Assembly: GCA_013180625.2 (NCBI GenBank)
Contig: SNVD02004627.1
Location: forward strand, 1-64,000
Direction: 5' to 3'
Origin: Boswellia sacra
Lineage: Eukaryota; Streptophyta; Magnoliopsida; Sapindales; Burseraceae
DNA: 64,000 bases
A model generated the notes under the pieces. It was not told where the DNA came from. It worked only from the letters and a program-made list of their open reading frames with translations, and did no database searches. Of this stretch, positions 24,401-37,505 are shown in pieces; position 1 is the first letter of the stretch; each line of letters starts with the position of its first letter. The position numbers were made by a program, and so were the translations under genes.

Positions 24401-27400
24401 CTATCGTCGCTTGTCATATTTATTTGCAAAATCCTTGAGTAGTAACCTCTGCCGAAATGCCAAATATTTATCTAAACTAGTTCCAGCCCACTGCTGACAG
24501 AAGCATTCATCAGTTGGAACCAATGAACTAAGCGGAAATGGTCCCTTTGGAGCTTTCTTAAGGGCAACCAAGAACTTATGTCGAGGTCGAATTCTCTGGT
24601 CCAAGGACAAGCTCAAGTACATAGGATATTTGGTCAAGGTCCGCACTTCATTACGGAGTTCATTAATCAAGTACATGTACTTTGGTTTCAGATTATCCTC
24701 CAATGAGAGGGACAACACCTGCAAATGCAATCAACAATTCATTTAGGAACATCAAAAATTCGACGAGAAAAATAATATAAATGCAATAGCACCTTTAAAA
24801 TGAAAAGAAAATGTTGAAAAATTACTGTCTTTCAAAGAAGTTAATAGCATAAGAAAAAAAAATCATTACTACCCACTAAGAGAAAAAGATACTTCAGAAA
24901 CTAAATCACTGTCACTAGCAAAAGAGCATAAGAACACTTATGGGCAAAGACAAGATAATGTAGGCCAATATGCATACGAGGAAGCAATCTAACCTGTGTA
25001 AGGCTTGTCAAGACTTTTAAGATTTCAGAATTACACATTCCAATACTCCTCAGAAAATTTATCCTTGGCAGTAATCCATCATCGATGCTGTAATGAAGGA
25101 GTTGTGGATGTTTGGTTACCATCTTAACTATACTCTCTCTGGGTGCTCCCAACTCTTTTGAAAGAAACATATAGCGAGTGTTCCATGATATGTCAATTCG
25201 CTGAACCAGGATTTGAGGGCTCAATTGCACAACTTTACCTATATTCTTTTCATTAATGCCAACCTCCTCAAGCAAGTATCTCACTGTTGGTTTTAATGAA
25301 TTGTCAACACTATAAGAAAAGAAGGACGGAGCAGCAACAATTATCCGCCCAATTTTGGAATTTGGGATACCCAAACTCATCAAGAAAGCAACATGGGACT
25401 TCAAATTCTTCTCCACAGTGTATTCCAAAATTTGTGGTTGCCTCAGAAGTATTCTTCTGACATCTCTCTGTTTGACACCAACACTCAACAGGTATTCCAA
25501 CCTTTCCTGAGCAGAACATACATTTATGTGAAGAGAAGGCATGTGCCTCTCATACATTTGGATAAAGTGAGATTCCTTAAGCCCAAATGTGCTTAGATAA
25601 TCAAGAAGAGGGAGCCATTTCTCATCCAAATCTATTTCTTCTGATAGCCGGTGATATTTATTTTCCACAGAATTCCTTGTAATCAGCTGCAACCAAAGGA
25701 AACATGTCAATCTCATCTTGCCATTGGCACTGCTCACAGAGATATTTGACAGCATTCATACCTTTCCTCTGCCATTGAAGGAACCAACTCCCTTAGTAAA
25801 GTAGGAATTATGATAGGAATTTCCAGTAATACTCTTCTGTGGAGTGTCCCTGCCATTTCTGACATCCAATTGGTCTTCAGCAATTCCAAGGATTACTCCA
25901 TGTTTCAAAGACTCTAGGCTTCGGCCTTTTACTTGTGTTCTCCAACTGCCTGCACAAACAAAGTTCTCTTAGATAATCTTTTCTTAAAATTTTTAGAAGG
26001 TGCTTTCAAGGCATACCTTGTTTTGTATTCGCTCTCTTCTGGGACCTGGACCTCCTTCCACTGACTTCATATTCCTCAATTTCGGCAAATTCATCCTGGA
26101 GAGAATCACACAGAAAAATTCCAAGCAACAAAGAAATGGAACACTGAATTTATTTCAATGCAACAAAATCTATCTTTTACGCAAGTAATCAATCACCATT
26201 AACATAAGAGCAACAAGAATGATGAAAACAAACAGAAAGATAAAAAAGTCTGCATAATTCTAATCAAAAGTTAACAGATCAAACATTAATCATGCTCACA
26301 AGCTAAAACAGAAGCTGTCATTCCAAATAATTTCCTGAACTTGAAACAGAAAAGTTCTAAAACTCATCATACTAATTAAAATAAAACTATGGTTCTCATC
26401 AACATAGAATGCAAAACTGGGTAATTAGTGATTTAAAAGAGATGATGCCACTGACAGCCTAAGTTCATAATCGATCAAGTTAAGATCAAAACTTACCACT
26501 GTCTAAATTTGACTATTACAATTGAAGAAATCCAAAAATATCAAGAGTTTGAACATTGATGATCCATTGTTTCTCTTTTCTATTTGAAATGTTGATTCAT
26601 TCCTACTTTTCTAAGAGTGAAGAATACAAAAATGTTCACGTATTTACTTTCAGAGAATCTATGGCAAATTATGCAAAATTTATAGATTTCTTTCATTTCT
26701 TCACAATTCATAGTAAAAACAAGGCAAAACACAACAAATCAATCCGCTGACTAACAAAGAACAATATACAAAGCACCATCTCAATATGGAATTAAAGAGA
26801 GAGAGAGAGAGAGAGAGAAACCGATAAATATGACCTTTCTTATAGTAGAGTATCACCAGTGAGTAGAAAAGCAAAAATTAAAGAAATTTGCTCTCAACTT
26901 AGCAACAGATAACCAAATTAACTCAATTGAAGGAAACTCTAGGCTAGAAAAATGACATCAAACATAAATTACAATACTACTTCACATAATTGTCAAACTT
27001 TTGTGCCATTAAACAGAGGTACGTCAGTTTAACAATCTTCCATAAAACAATCCACAAAACAGAAGTTAAAAAAAAAAAGAGCACTTCTATTGATAGAGAA
27101 ACCAAAAATTCAGCAAGAATAAACAAAGTTCCTGCTTTCATAAACAGGAAAAAACTACTTAGAAGCTCACAAACAAGATGAAAATATCTTTGTTTCCAAA
27201 AGGCAATGAAATTGCCAACCAGACCCACCAAAGACAGTAAAACTAAGGAAAAGATAAAGCTTATAAAAAACCACCTCATCATCAACCAACCAATCATCTT
27301 CATCTTCATCTTCATCTTCTTCCTCTTCGTCTTCGTCTTCCTCACTGTCATCATACAAAGACAGAGGCTGCCCGTAGCGTGACTTCCTGTTGGACTTAAG

Positions 27401-27532
27401 AATCTTGGCATTCGAGTGAGTGGACGAGACCACAAAGCACCGCGTGCTGGGTCTGGCTTGAACAAGAGGGTGAGGCCTCGAGTGAAGAACTTTTGGGTTA
27501 CTGAAGACTGGGAAGAGAGACGAAACTGACAT
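24401..27532 (-). CDS. MTERF9: Chloroplast mTERF-domain protein MTERF9
   Basis: Five minus-strand exons: 27275-27532, 26017-26095, 25762-25949, 24994-25686 and 24401-24718, summing to 511 codons plus stop. Residues 1 to about 45 look like a plastid transit peptide (Ser/Arg/Pro-rich, few acids). Residues about 60-86 are an Asp/Glu run. Exon 4 (residues 176-406) carries tandem mTERF helical repeats, each with a conserved proline (LLRQPQIL, VVQLSPQIL, VTKHPQLLHYS). Exon 5 ends in a conserved tail (AFRQRLLLKDFANKYDKR). Length, exon layout and tail match Arabidopsis MTERF9 (At5g55580, about 496 aa), from memory. MTERF9 is known to bind plastid RNA and aid chloroplast ribosome assembly and translation. 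All splice sites are GT-AG and the frame is intact. The ATG at 27530-27532 is the only upstream Met before the transit peptide. Confidence 0.93.
26795..26820. repeat. (GA)n microsatellite in MTERF9 intron 1
   Basis: About eleven GA units within the 1.18-kb first intron of MTERF9. Confidence 0.85.
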
Positions 27533-28398
27533 GGTTTTCGAGAGAAAAGAGAAAAGAGAATATACCCAAAAACCCTAAACCAGTATAATACCTAAAGCTC
27601 TCATCTTTCCTGGCTCCTGAGCGCGTTTAATGCTTTATCGTGTCTGTCATTTTCCTCATCTTTGTGACTGTGAGTTCTTTTTGGTAAACATATGGTGGCA
27701 CTGTGAAGGTTAGTGGGTAAAATTAATGGAAAATATCATCTAAGCTACTTAACTGTTGTTAATTACTTAAGGCGCCTCTATAGTTTAAAAATTTACTTTC
27801 TTACTGTTAGACAAAAAGTCAATTTTAAAAATCAACAATTTTCTGTTTAGTATTTTTAAAATTCATTAAACACTTTTATAAACAATTTTTTTTAATCATT
27901 TGCTAAAAAAGAAGTGAAAAATAGTGTGATAGAAAGAGAATTCGTTAATAAGATCCGAGTAATTTCTTTAACAAGTTTACCATGTTTTATTAGCAAATTA
28001 TTTGATTAAGTCCATTAAATAAAGTATATTTGATAACTTTTGAACAAAAAGTTTAAGAATTAGAAAATATTACCTATATATATATGTGGAACAAAATTTT
28101 GAGGGTCCAAAGTTATTCTTCTAAAATAAAAAATGCGAAGTTTGGGGATGATGCTGATCTTTATTAGAAATAACGTGACTACTGTGATAATTACATTAAT
28201 TTGTAAAATGAGTGGCAAGCCAGCGTGGCAGAAACGATCCAAGGAAGATGATATATAAGTGGTTGGCGGGAAGCTGAACCAAACAAGACGACGTGGACTA
28301 TTCTAAACCGGACCATTGCCATTCGATCCCTTACCACTTACCTTACGCCAATCTGCAGTTTGCCTCAACTAAGCTTCCTGCTGTCGTCAACTCACGCC
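27533..28398. promoter_or_regulatory. Divergent promoter region between MTERF9 and the DnaJ-like gene
   Basis: The two start codons are 866 bp apart on opposite strands. Next to MTERF9 a telo-box (AAAACCCTAAACC, about 27570-27581) lies in the presumed leader; such boxes are frequent in plant genes for translation. On the other side a TATA box (TATATAA, 28252-28258) lies 141 bp before the DnaJ-like ATG. The middle is AT-rich with nothing else evident. Motifs are seen; function is inference. Confidence 0.45.
28252..28258 (+). promoter_or_regulatory. TATA box of the DnaJ-like gene
   Basis: TATATAA followed by GC-richer sequence, at a distance from the ATG at 28399 consistent with a leader of about 110 nt. 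Confidence 0.5.
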
Positions 28399-29246
28399 AT
28401 GGCAGCAGCTTCCATCTCTTCACCTTCACTCACATGTGCAGCTCCAATCTCAAACAATAAATTCACAAATTATTATAAGTCAACCTCCACTTTCCCCTGC
28501 TGTAGCAGAAGAAGAGGGTGCCACAATTTGATTGCAAACCATAGATTGGTGGTGGCAATGGCACCCATGGAGACTATTAACGATGTTTCTAGTGTGGCCG
28601 ACCCCGCTGCCCGGGCCGAGATCACTTGGCAGATTATCGTTGGTGCTATAGGTATTATTGAAAAAAAAAAAGTAAAAAAAGAAAACGATAATTTGAGTCT
28701 TTATTTGTTAATGAATTAATTACTCGAGAAATTTTATTTATTTTTTTCGTGTATATATTTTCATGTTTTCATAATGTGCATGCAGCTGGCTTTACTCCTT
28801 TTGTGGTTGCTGGAATAGAGTTCGGTAAAAGAATTGTATGCATATATTAACTCAAAGTTTCCATAAATAAATATTCTGAATTATTAGACAATTATTCACT
28901 ACACACGAGTGTCCAGAATTTTTTTTGTCTATTTTTTTTGTGGTTACATTATTGTCAACTTTGTTGATAAAATACATGATTGTTATGTGTACACATATGG
29001 AAACAGATAGCACAGAGAAGATGCGAGGTGTGTGGAGGGTCAGGACTTGTTTTAAGGGAGAAGGACTATTTCAAGTGCCCTGAATGTGGTATATATATGC
29101 CATTAGATTTTAATTAGATTTTTGAGTGCAAATTAATTATCATTATTGTTCTTTTAAATGTTCTCTTAATAATTTCCATCCATTTTGCTTAATTTGTAGG
29201 TGGGTTTCTCCCATGGCAGTCCTGGAAACGCTTCTTTACTGGTTGA
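28399..29246 (+). CDS. Small plastid-targeted DnaJ-type zinc-cluster membrane protein
   Basis: Four exons: 28399-28651, 28786-28835, 29007-29088 and 29200-29246, together 143 codons plus TGA, all GT-AG. Residues 1 to about 52 are a Ser/Thr/Arg-rich presumed transit peptide. A hydrophobic segment at about 76-95 (IIVGAIAGFTPFVVAGIEFG) is a likely membrane span. C107/C110 (CEVCGGSG) and C125/C128 (CPECGG) form a single zinc cluster like that of the DnaJ cysteine-rich domain, followed by the tail FLPWQSWKRFFTG. There is no J domain. Similar short plant proteins (BSD2 and LQY1 types) act in plastid protein assembly or repair, but this one is not those two and I cannot name a function. The ATG is the first in a good context (GCCATGG); exon-exon phases agree throughout. 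Confidence 0.85.
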
Positions 29247-29274
29247 GTTAATTTTTCCTCAAATTTTTTCACAG

Positions 29275-29311
<37 letters not shown>

Positions 29312-29342
29312 CACATATATGTATGTATGTATGTATGTATGT
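29275..29342. repeat. (TA)n and (TATG)n microsatellites
   Basis: About 15 TA units run to 29305, then CACATA units and about six TATG units, just after the DnaJ-like stop codon and so probably within its 3' UTR. Confidence 0.9.
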
Positions 29343-32118
29343 AAACCCAGTATCTAGCTAGGCTTAGTGTTTATACTGTCTAAACAATTTTTATGGTCTA
29401 GTTACATGGAGGGAATGATATACATTTTCCCTGTTTGTACACGATTGATGATCAGGAAATTATCCTTTATGTGTATGGTATAGCCCAAGGAACATGATGT
29501 TTATAGAAGGCAATTGACTCGTAGTTCATCGTTATAGAGACATAGAGTGCTTTTATGTTTGAAAATGTATAGCAAAATTGCTTCTAATAATAATACTCCT
29601 CCGGAAAACGAAGACATAATATTAGATGTATAAACGAACTCCATATGGAGAGAGTTTTCAAGTCGTTGTTAATTGAATATTGATTTATCTTATGGGTTGG
29701 GAAAGTGTTAATTATTCACCGAAAATTAACGAAAAGGTACAAGAATATTAAATTGTGGCAATTTTGAAGCTAATTATATACCTCATCTAAGGAGGCTAAT
29801 GAAAGCTTATATATTTAATTGCATAAATTAGTAAATTTGTATTTTAGGGGAAATTCTTATAAACATGTCTTAATTATTAATTAGCCTAGTACTCAGCTTA
29901 ATTACCTAACTCCTGCGTGTGAGATGGTTCAAACTTACAAGAGAATCAACCATGGAAACAGCTGTATGTGAAGCAAATTCATCACTACATAAGATTATGT
30001 ACAATAATGATTCGACCCTTAATTTGATGGTGAGATCAAGTCATGAATTAATATATATATATATATACAAACTTCTGTTACCGTGTAAAAATCACACCAA
30101 CAGTAGTGGGACATGTGCTCAAATTAGATTTGTATCTCACAGTGGAATTACTAAAAAGGACCAACACAGACAAAAGCAATTTCCTTCACTAAACCTGATT
30201 GGCGCCTTCCTGAGACGAGATGTCTGGCCCAGCGAGTAATCAACCCAGCCAGAAAATGACTGACCGCAAAAAATTGAAAAGGGCAAGGCTGGGTAAAAGC
30301 TTAGGAAATTCCTGGCTAGCCACGTGGCCTGCTCCGCTTAGGAGCTGTTGTAACGTTCCAAATCTATTAAGCTTCCGTTACATGACTGATCTGATCGCTA
30401 CGACAATCACATATGAATTTTTTTTAATATAACTTTTACAATAATACCACATCAGATATTCCAAATAATATATTTGAAATAACATTGTGTGCTTATCCAT
30501 TACAATGATAATTCTAATACTCCACATCAACTACCTATTAAGCATGCCACTGTCTGGAGTGTCGATCCAACTTCACTTCAACTCAAATCCATGACAGTCA
30601 CTTCATATAACATCTCAAGTCTACGCAAACTCCATCATACCCATATCCAGTCATCCTATTCCGGTCATTAAAAATCACTCTGTAAAAATATTGGTGATAA
30701 GGGATAAGTTGTTAACTTGGTAAGCATAATCAATCATAACATGTTTTTATATTAAAAGCCTTTTATGAAATATAGATATTTAGTAATCATAATTTTACAT
30801 AATGACGTAATCTTATACTTGAAATTAATTGCAAAAAATTTTATCGGAGACCATATAAAATAAACAACATAAATATAAACTGTCAACTTAATAAATAAGG
30901 CATACATTAGTGCATATGAAAAGAAAACATATAAATTAGATTTACCTTAATAAAATATCATATCGATTCTCATAAAACATACAAAATAGCATAATTAATT
31001 CATAATATTGTGATTTAATAAAAGCATCAAACCAATACCAGAAAATAAAGTTTCATAATAGCTCATGTCACACAGACATATCATATATCATATCATATCA
31101 TATCATATTAGGGGATTGATTCACGATCAAATATATCACAACATATTTGTGCACATCATAACCTAAATCCAGTTAGAACCAAACATATCGTATCATTTTC
31201 ATGTGACACTTCGTATTTTGTGCGGTTTGTGCTTTCGACACAGTCTCAAGAGGTTGTCCCCATGCAGCCATATCATAACATATAGGGGTGCTATAGACAA
31301 TGAGCCAAAATCCTTTTTATCTTACCTTATAATACTGAATTTAAAAATCTTATAAATATTAAAATACTTAAAATGATCATTTGCATAATAATTTCATATA
31401 TAAATTTTATTTCTTAAACAAATAATTTGCTTAGAAAACATTTAAAACTAAAATGATTGATTTTGTAAAGCATTTTAGAGAAAGATTGAAATATAAATTT
31501 TTTTAAGTCTTAACCTTTGATAAAAGAGTTAAATAATGAAATGAGTCAAATCATACAAAACAAATTACTTTGTTAAATATCTAATTGAAGAAAATTGAAG
31601 GGAGACTTTATTGTTTAAAAGCTAGATTATAGAAAAACTACTTTCCATTTACCAAAAACTATAAAACTTAATTAAATTTTAGAATCGCAACAGTTTTCAT
31701 ATATCTTAAATAAAACACATTAATGTGAATATCACTAATTTAAATATTAATAAGAATACGTAATTTTGATGAAAGTTTTTCTATTTACAAGATACTTGTA
31801 TGTATAAAATATGATTTGAAATTGTCAAAGACTTTTATATACTTTCAAAACCACTAATGAAAACATCATATTGTAGCTAAAACAATTTTGTTTATGATAA
31901 TGATTTGCATAAAACATATAATAAGTTTTGAACATGTAGTTTTTGATATGTATAACAAAATGCACATCTTACAAAATATACTTACATAAGCAGTATACAT
32001 AACATAATAATCATTTAAATTTCCAAATATTTCATAAAGAATAGATTTTCATAACAAAATATAATTTTATTATGCATGTAAACTAATCATATTAAGAATG
32101 ATTATACTTACCTCAAAC
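29343..32118. other. AT-rich repeat-like DNA, no gene
   Basis: No supported coding region. A (CATAT)n run lies at 31078-31107. From about 30.3 kb the text resembles the noncoding part of a retrotransposon, and its character resumes after the CACTA element at 43.35-45.1 kb, so it may be one old element split by the CACTA. That link is inference. Confidence 0.4.
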
Positions 32119-32303
32119 TTTTTTTTTTTTTGTAACCGAGGTGTCCGGGCCAGCTTACGCGCACCACGACTAATCTTCGGAGGAGACTAGCGCAACCACA
32201 ACCCACTGTCACGGTCTTCCACTTAAATCATGGAGGAGGCCATTGTGGAGACTCGAACCCAGGACTTCACCATTGGTGCTGTACCAACTCCATCCTGGCC
32301 CGC
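32119..32303 (-). mobile_element. SINE (tRNA-derived) with poly-A tail
   Basis: On the minus strand the element begins GGGCCAGGATGGAGTTGGTA (A-box-like TGGAGTTGGTA), then carries a B-box GGTTCGAGTCTCC about 30 nt later. It ends in CCTCGGTTACA and a poly-A tail, seen as T at 32119-32131. Internal Pol III boxes plus a poly-A tail and a length of about 185 bp are the SINE pattern. Target duplications are not clear. Confidence 0.7.
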
Positions 32304-33543
32304 TTCACCAAATCATATATTGTATTCTTTTAGTCACCCATCGAACATCTCTTAATCATCTAACAACGGTAAAATTAATCAAATCATGTTAACATTCATC
32401 CAAAGTTAAATCCAAATAAATTCTAAAGGTTCCACATCACAATCGAATCACAATTGTCTAAGTCTTTTTTTCAAGTATTGAAATATTTTCCAACTATTTC
32501 TGCATCTCAAATTCCTGTCAAAACCTCATAGCTAAGACATTATCCACTACAAGAAATTTTGAAATATTTGACGCATTAGACTTCGTTTATTTGAGGGTTT
32601 TTTAAAAAACCGTAAGGTATGGTGTTCCCTATAAAAGTCAACCCACTTTTGGCACATATTTGACACTATTTTAATTTTTCTAAATTACATATTTGCCATT
32701 TTTTATAAATGTTATCAAATATCACATTTTCCCATTTCCCCCTCTCTATTTTGGCTTTCCCTCTTCTATTTTGCCCTATCCGCCCATCCTTCACTCTTTC
32801 CCTCATAGCCTCACTGCTCTTTCACTCTGATTCACTCAACCAACTTTCTCCCTCACTTCTCAACCATAACCCCTCCCTTAATTTTAGTTTTATTCAAAAC
32901 CATAATTATACGAAAATCTAGGATTTTACTTAATCGAAAGTAACTGTGAATCAATTTGATTTGCACAGGAAAATTTAACCGAAGCTGAAAATTTGCAGCC
33001 ATTGTTCGACTATACTCGTGCTCATCCATTGAAAATCCTTTGCATTGATGGTGAAATTTCTATCTATACTCGTGTTCATCCACTCAAAATCTTTTGCGTT
33101 GACGGTGAAATTTCTATCTTCTTTTAGTTCTCTTTTTCTTCGCTTTTATCTTTTAATTTTCCTCTCAAATCCTAAAATATTACTGTAACAATGCTCGAAA
33201 GATTTCCCTCTAAAACCTTCTTCACCCTGTTGACCCAGGTATGGCAGCCCAAGAGGGGGGGTGAATTGGGTTTTTATTTATCAATACGGATTTAGAAAAC
33301 TTTTCTTGAAAGATCAAAATTATTTAACTCTTTCTTTGAGAATAAAGGTGAAGAAGATGAAAATAAAATGCAATCAAGAGAATAGCAATAAAGAACAATC
33401 ACAAGTGCAAGTAAATGTAAAGAGGATAGGGATAGAGAGAGTGCAAACTCAATTTACGTGGTTCGGCAAACCTTGCCTACGTCCACGGGCTCCTAGCTCC
33501 ACGAGCTAAGCTTTCCACTAAGTTGTAGAAATCTTTACAACTT

Positions 33544-33800
33544 GCTTGATGAACAACCTCACCAAGACTTTTCTTCCAACTCTTGATAACACCACACCAA
33601 GAGTTCTTCTTGATGAACAACCTCACCAAGGCAACTTCCTTCAACCCTTGATAACACCACACCAAGAGTTCTTCTTGATGAACAACCTCACCAAGGCAAC
33701 TTCCTTCAACTCTTGATAACACCACACCAAGAGTTCTTCTTGATGAACAACCTCACCAATGCAACTTCTTCAACTCTTGATAACACACAACAAGAGTTCT
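33544..33800. repeat. 65-bp tandem repeat, four copies
   Basis: Unit begins TTGATGAACAACCTCACCAA and ends CACCAAGAGTTCTTC. Copies start at about 33544, 33608, 33673 and 33738; the first and last are more diverged. The minus-strand frame over it is repeat translation. Confidence 0.85.
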
Positions 33801-34149
33801 CTCAAGGATAACTATTATCCTTTACAAGAATATCTCACTCTCACCACAATACAAGAATAAGGATAATTTTTACAACAAAAGTACAACTCTCTTCAAAGAG
33901 TAGATAAAGAATATAAAAGCTCTCTAGACTTGATATTTCTCTTGTTTTTTGCTTGATAGATGCTTCTCTTGCTCTTCTTCTTCTTGCTGAATGCATGGGA
34001 GAAGGGCTTCTTTTATAGGCAAATGAGATGAACTTGAACAAGTGAAGACACCAACTCCAAATTTTCTGCCCACCATAAAAATCGAAATCTTGTCTGTCAT
34101 TTTTGTCAATGTTCCGTTTGAAATGTGAAAATCTGCAAAACATAAAAGA

Positions 34150-34790
34150 TCTGGAAAATTGAATAATATTTCCAACGCATCAAGAACCGAGTCATTTGGA
34201 TATCTCTAGCTCAAGATATGGCCAAAACACCATTCAGTGCTCATGTGACTTGATTTTTCTTCCATGTGTCAGTCCACCGATTTGCATGTGTATTATGTTA
34301 GCCTTCTGTTTGAAATTTGAATTTCTTCAAAGAATATGAAATCTGATCCATTGAATCATCTTTCCAATGCCATAAGAATCAAGTCATTTGGATATCTCTA
34401 ACTCAATATATGGACAAAAAATCATTCGGTGCTCAAATGAGTTGATTTTTTTCTCTGTGTCAGTCCACCGAATTGCATGTCAATTATGTCCGTCTTCCGT
34501 TTGAAATTTGAATTTCTTTAAAACATATGAAATGTGCCACATTAAGTCCTCTTTCTAATGCCATAAGAATCAAGTCATTTTGATATTTCTAGCTCAAGAT
34601 ATGTCTAAAAGAGTATTCAGTGCTCATGTCAGCTACTTCCATTTGTCTTTCAAATTTCATGATGATTTGGACAACCTTGCACTTGAAATTTGAATTTCTT
34701 TAAAACATATGAAATGTTATAAATTGAGCAAGATTTCCAAAGGCTCAAGATTCACATCATTTGGATATCTATAGAGATATATATGACCAA
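34150..34790. repeat. Diverged about 170-bp repeats in the nested unit
   Basis: Three to four imperfect copies of a block containing AAGTCATTTGGATATCTCTA, then GCTCAAGATATG, then GTTTGAAATTTGAATTTCTT. They are spaced roughly 170-180 bp apart. Confidence 0.6.
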
Positions 34791-37505
34791 TTGATTGAAC
34801 ATTGCTCATGTGTCATATTCCTTGAATCAAACATTGTTCTTAAACTTTGGTGCCTTTAACATGTAGTCTTCTCCTTAGCTTCAACACTTCATTTTAATAA
34901 GCCTCTTCTTGATTTTACAATTATTTCAATGATCTTACTCTTGCACATAAATAAACATGTTAGTAAATCTCAATGAATCAATGTGTATTGTTATCATCAA
35001 AATTATCATGTAGCCTTATGGCTAACACACCCATGTTGATCTACAAATCCTAATCGCCGTTGACCACCACTGACTGTTATATCGACAAAAAAAAATAAAC
35101 ACAAGGTTTGCTGCTGTTCATGAAGGTACCACCACCAAAGTATGCCTTCACTTCCATGACCTTTTTATGGATGGGTTTTGAAGATTAAAGCAAGGAGATG
35201 GTTGGGATGCATTGATTAGTCTGAGAGTGCATGAGTTGGTACTGGTGTCTACTTTGTAGGTGATATAGTGGTGACTGGTTGGTGTTGGATACGATACCGG
35301 TAAAACAGATGGAGATGTGGCTAGTGGCAATGGTACTGATTGTGGTTGAGATGAAAGACTTTTTGGGAGGTTTTGGCGGTTGAGTAGAAGAAGGTGGAAT
35401 TGATGGGTTTGTAGCTGGTGCTTGTGATGGTTTTGCATTTGGGTTTTCATGAAGGGCTTCTTTGTTCTAATGATGGAAGTTTGTATGGTAAATTGACTCT
35501 ATTTTTTAATGATGGATTTCATATGTAAACTATTTGTAGAAAAGATGACAATGCTCAACACATCTTCAAGAAAATTAGTGGGAAAAAAAAAGAATAAAAA
35601 ATTGAGGCAGGAAAAGAATAGATTACAAAGACACTGATGTTTGGTTATAAAGAAAATCTGAAAAGTTCTATCAATTTATTTTATGATTTGAAAAGTTCTA
35701 TTTATTTATTTTATGATTTTTTTGGTTTTTACTTTCATTGCTAACATTTACGTATTTCATGAATTACTTTAATGTTTGGTTTTTGAAAAAGTGCTAGAAT
35801 TCAAGAAAAAAATTGCAGCATGATTATAAGTTTTTATTTTTCAAAGTTGAGATTTTTGCTTGGCACATATTGAAACGTCACCTATTCTGGCTCAGAAAGG
35901 AAGGAAGATCTCCAATTAAGTTGTAAGAATCTCTAATGTGCATATTATGCGGTTGCTAATATGCTTTACTTGTTATAATATGATTAGAATATGAAGTAGA
36001 GGTACTAATTACTTCCCATTTCTAATGTCTTTTGGATAAACATTAAATAGTTGGTAATATAATATAATGTATTTTAGGAGTTGATGTTGCAAATTACAAG
36101 TGTTATTTTTATTGTTATTGAAATATTGTTATTGTAGCACTACTTGGCTTTTGCATCTCAATTGTCTGGATAGTTGATGACTATGTTAGAAACTAGAGTT
36201 TGTTTGATGAATGGGATGAATCTCATGTTTTCTATTTTTGGGATTAGGTAGAAAAAAAAGTGAATGTCAAAGATATAGAGGTGGTGAATTATGAAGGGAG
36301 GAAGATTGGCTACCCCCCAACACCAAATGTTTTATTAGGGAACCAACTTGCCGAGGATTTAGCTATAAAGGAATTAAGGTAAATATGCAAGTGTTTTTTT
36401 TTTTGCTTTTTTTCTGTTTTAAATTCATTTTTATTTTGCTCTTTCATCTTGTCTGAGTATATATACTTTGTTGCATTAATCGATGCATATTTGTTTGGAA
36501 ATAGTAAAATAATCAATTTGTTTAAGTTAGTTTAAGAGTTTATGCCTGGACTATTGAAGCGAAATGCAATTAAAATCCACTTTTAAGATGCTAAATTGGG
36601 CTGTTTAACTTGTTTTAATGTCTTGATGTTTTTGGGATAATTCATAGCTTATTTAAGTCAAAATCTTACATGGACATTAGTGTATTATTGCTATTTCAAG
36701 CGTAATTGACTTCTTAGTTTATCTTGATATGTGGAGTTTACCATTTTGTTTATTATGTGTTTTTTTTTTCAATGGAGTTGACTCTTTGGTTCTAGCTAGA
36801 AAATGTGATTTGCGTTATTAACTCTTTGTTTATTGCTGTTACGTATTTTTTTCCTATGAAGTTGACTCTTTGGTTCTGTGATATGATTTCGTGTTAGTTT
36901 TTGGATTTGTTTAAGTGCATTTGCATGTTTGGCGTAATTATAATTATTTAGTAGTCGTTGAATTCTGAGCAATCTATTTCTTTTTCATTATTCATTGGAT
37001 TTGATCTTGTTTTATTTTTGTCTTATTGGATGGCCATAAGAATGCATGTGACTTAGTGTTATTTGTATTCTTCATTTAATAATTTAGTTGAGTTATAGTT
37101 GAAAATGGTCAATGGTACATGCTTTTTTGTACTTTAATCATTTAACAAAATGTGATTTTTTTGGGTACTTTTTGAAGCAAATTGCTATTGGTTACTTTTA
37201 TTTATACATGTTGATTAATTGCATCAACTTAGCTATATATTCTTAACAAATCTTTGTGTTATGTACTATTACTTATTCATTTATTGCTTATGAATCATAA
37301 TCATGTAGTTACATAGCTAAAACATTAGTTATTTACTATTACTTTCGTAGTACTATTTTAAAAATGCAGTATCATAATTAAATTGGTAGATAGCTAACAT
37401 AGGTAAAGTTTTGAGAGTTCTAGTTAGATGTTGTAAATAACAGTTTTCCATTTTGTTCACATAACTTCAATTAATCATAAAATGAGGTAAAAGTGTAATA
37501 AATGT

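Larger units (their letters stand above)
33240..35030. mobile_element. Unclassified repeat nested in the CACTA element
   Basis: Starts near GCAGCCCAAGAGGGGGGG and ends near TAGCCTTATGGCTAACAC, a composition distinct from its host, with a purine-rich start, a TTTACGTGGTTCGGC segment and repeated 34.2-34.8 kb sentences (TCATTTGGATATCTCTA occurs at least three times). No protein-coding domain. Possible flanking duplication TGTTGA on both sides. Superfamily unknown; boundaries approximate. Confidence 0.45.

Noticed and set aside
27167..27181. A downstream extension of MTERF9 exon 1 reading into VVFYKLYLFL
   Set aside because: Reads through a good donor (GATGAG then GTGGTT); homology continues in exon 26017-26095 with DEFAEIEEYE.
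35148..35450. Minus-strand 100-codon Pro/Ser/Leu-rich frame inside the CACTA
   Set aside because: Low complexity, no domain, no homologue recalled; may be a captured fragment but cannot be shown from sequence.
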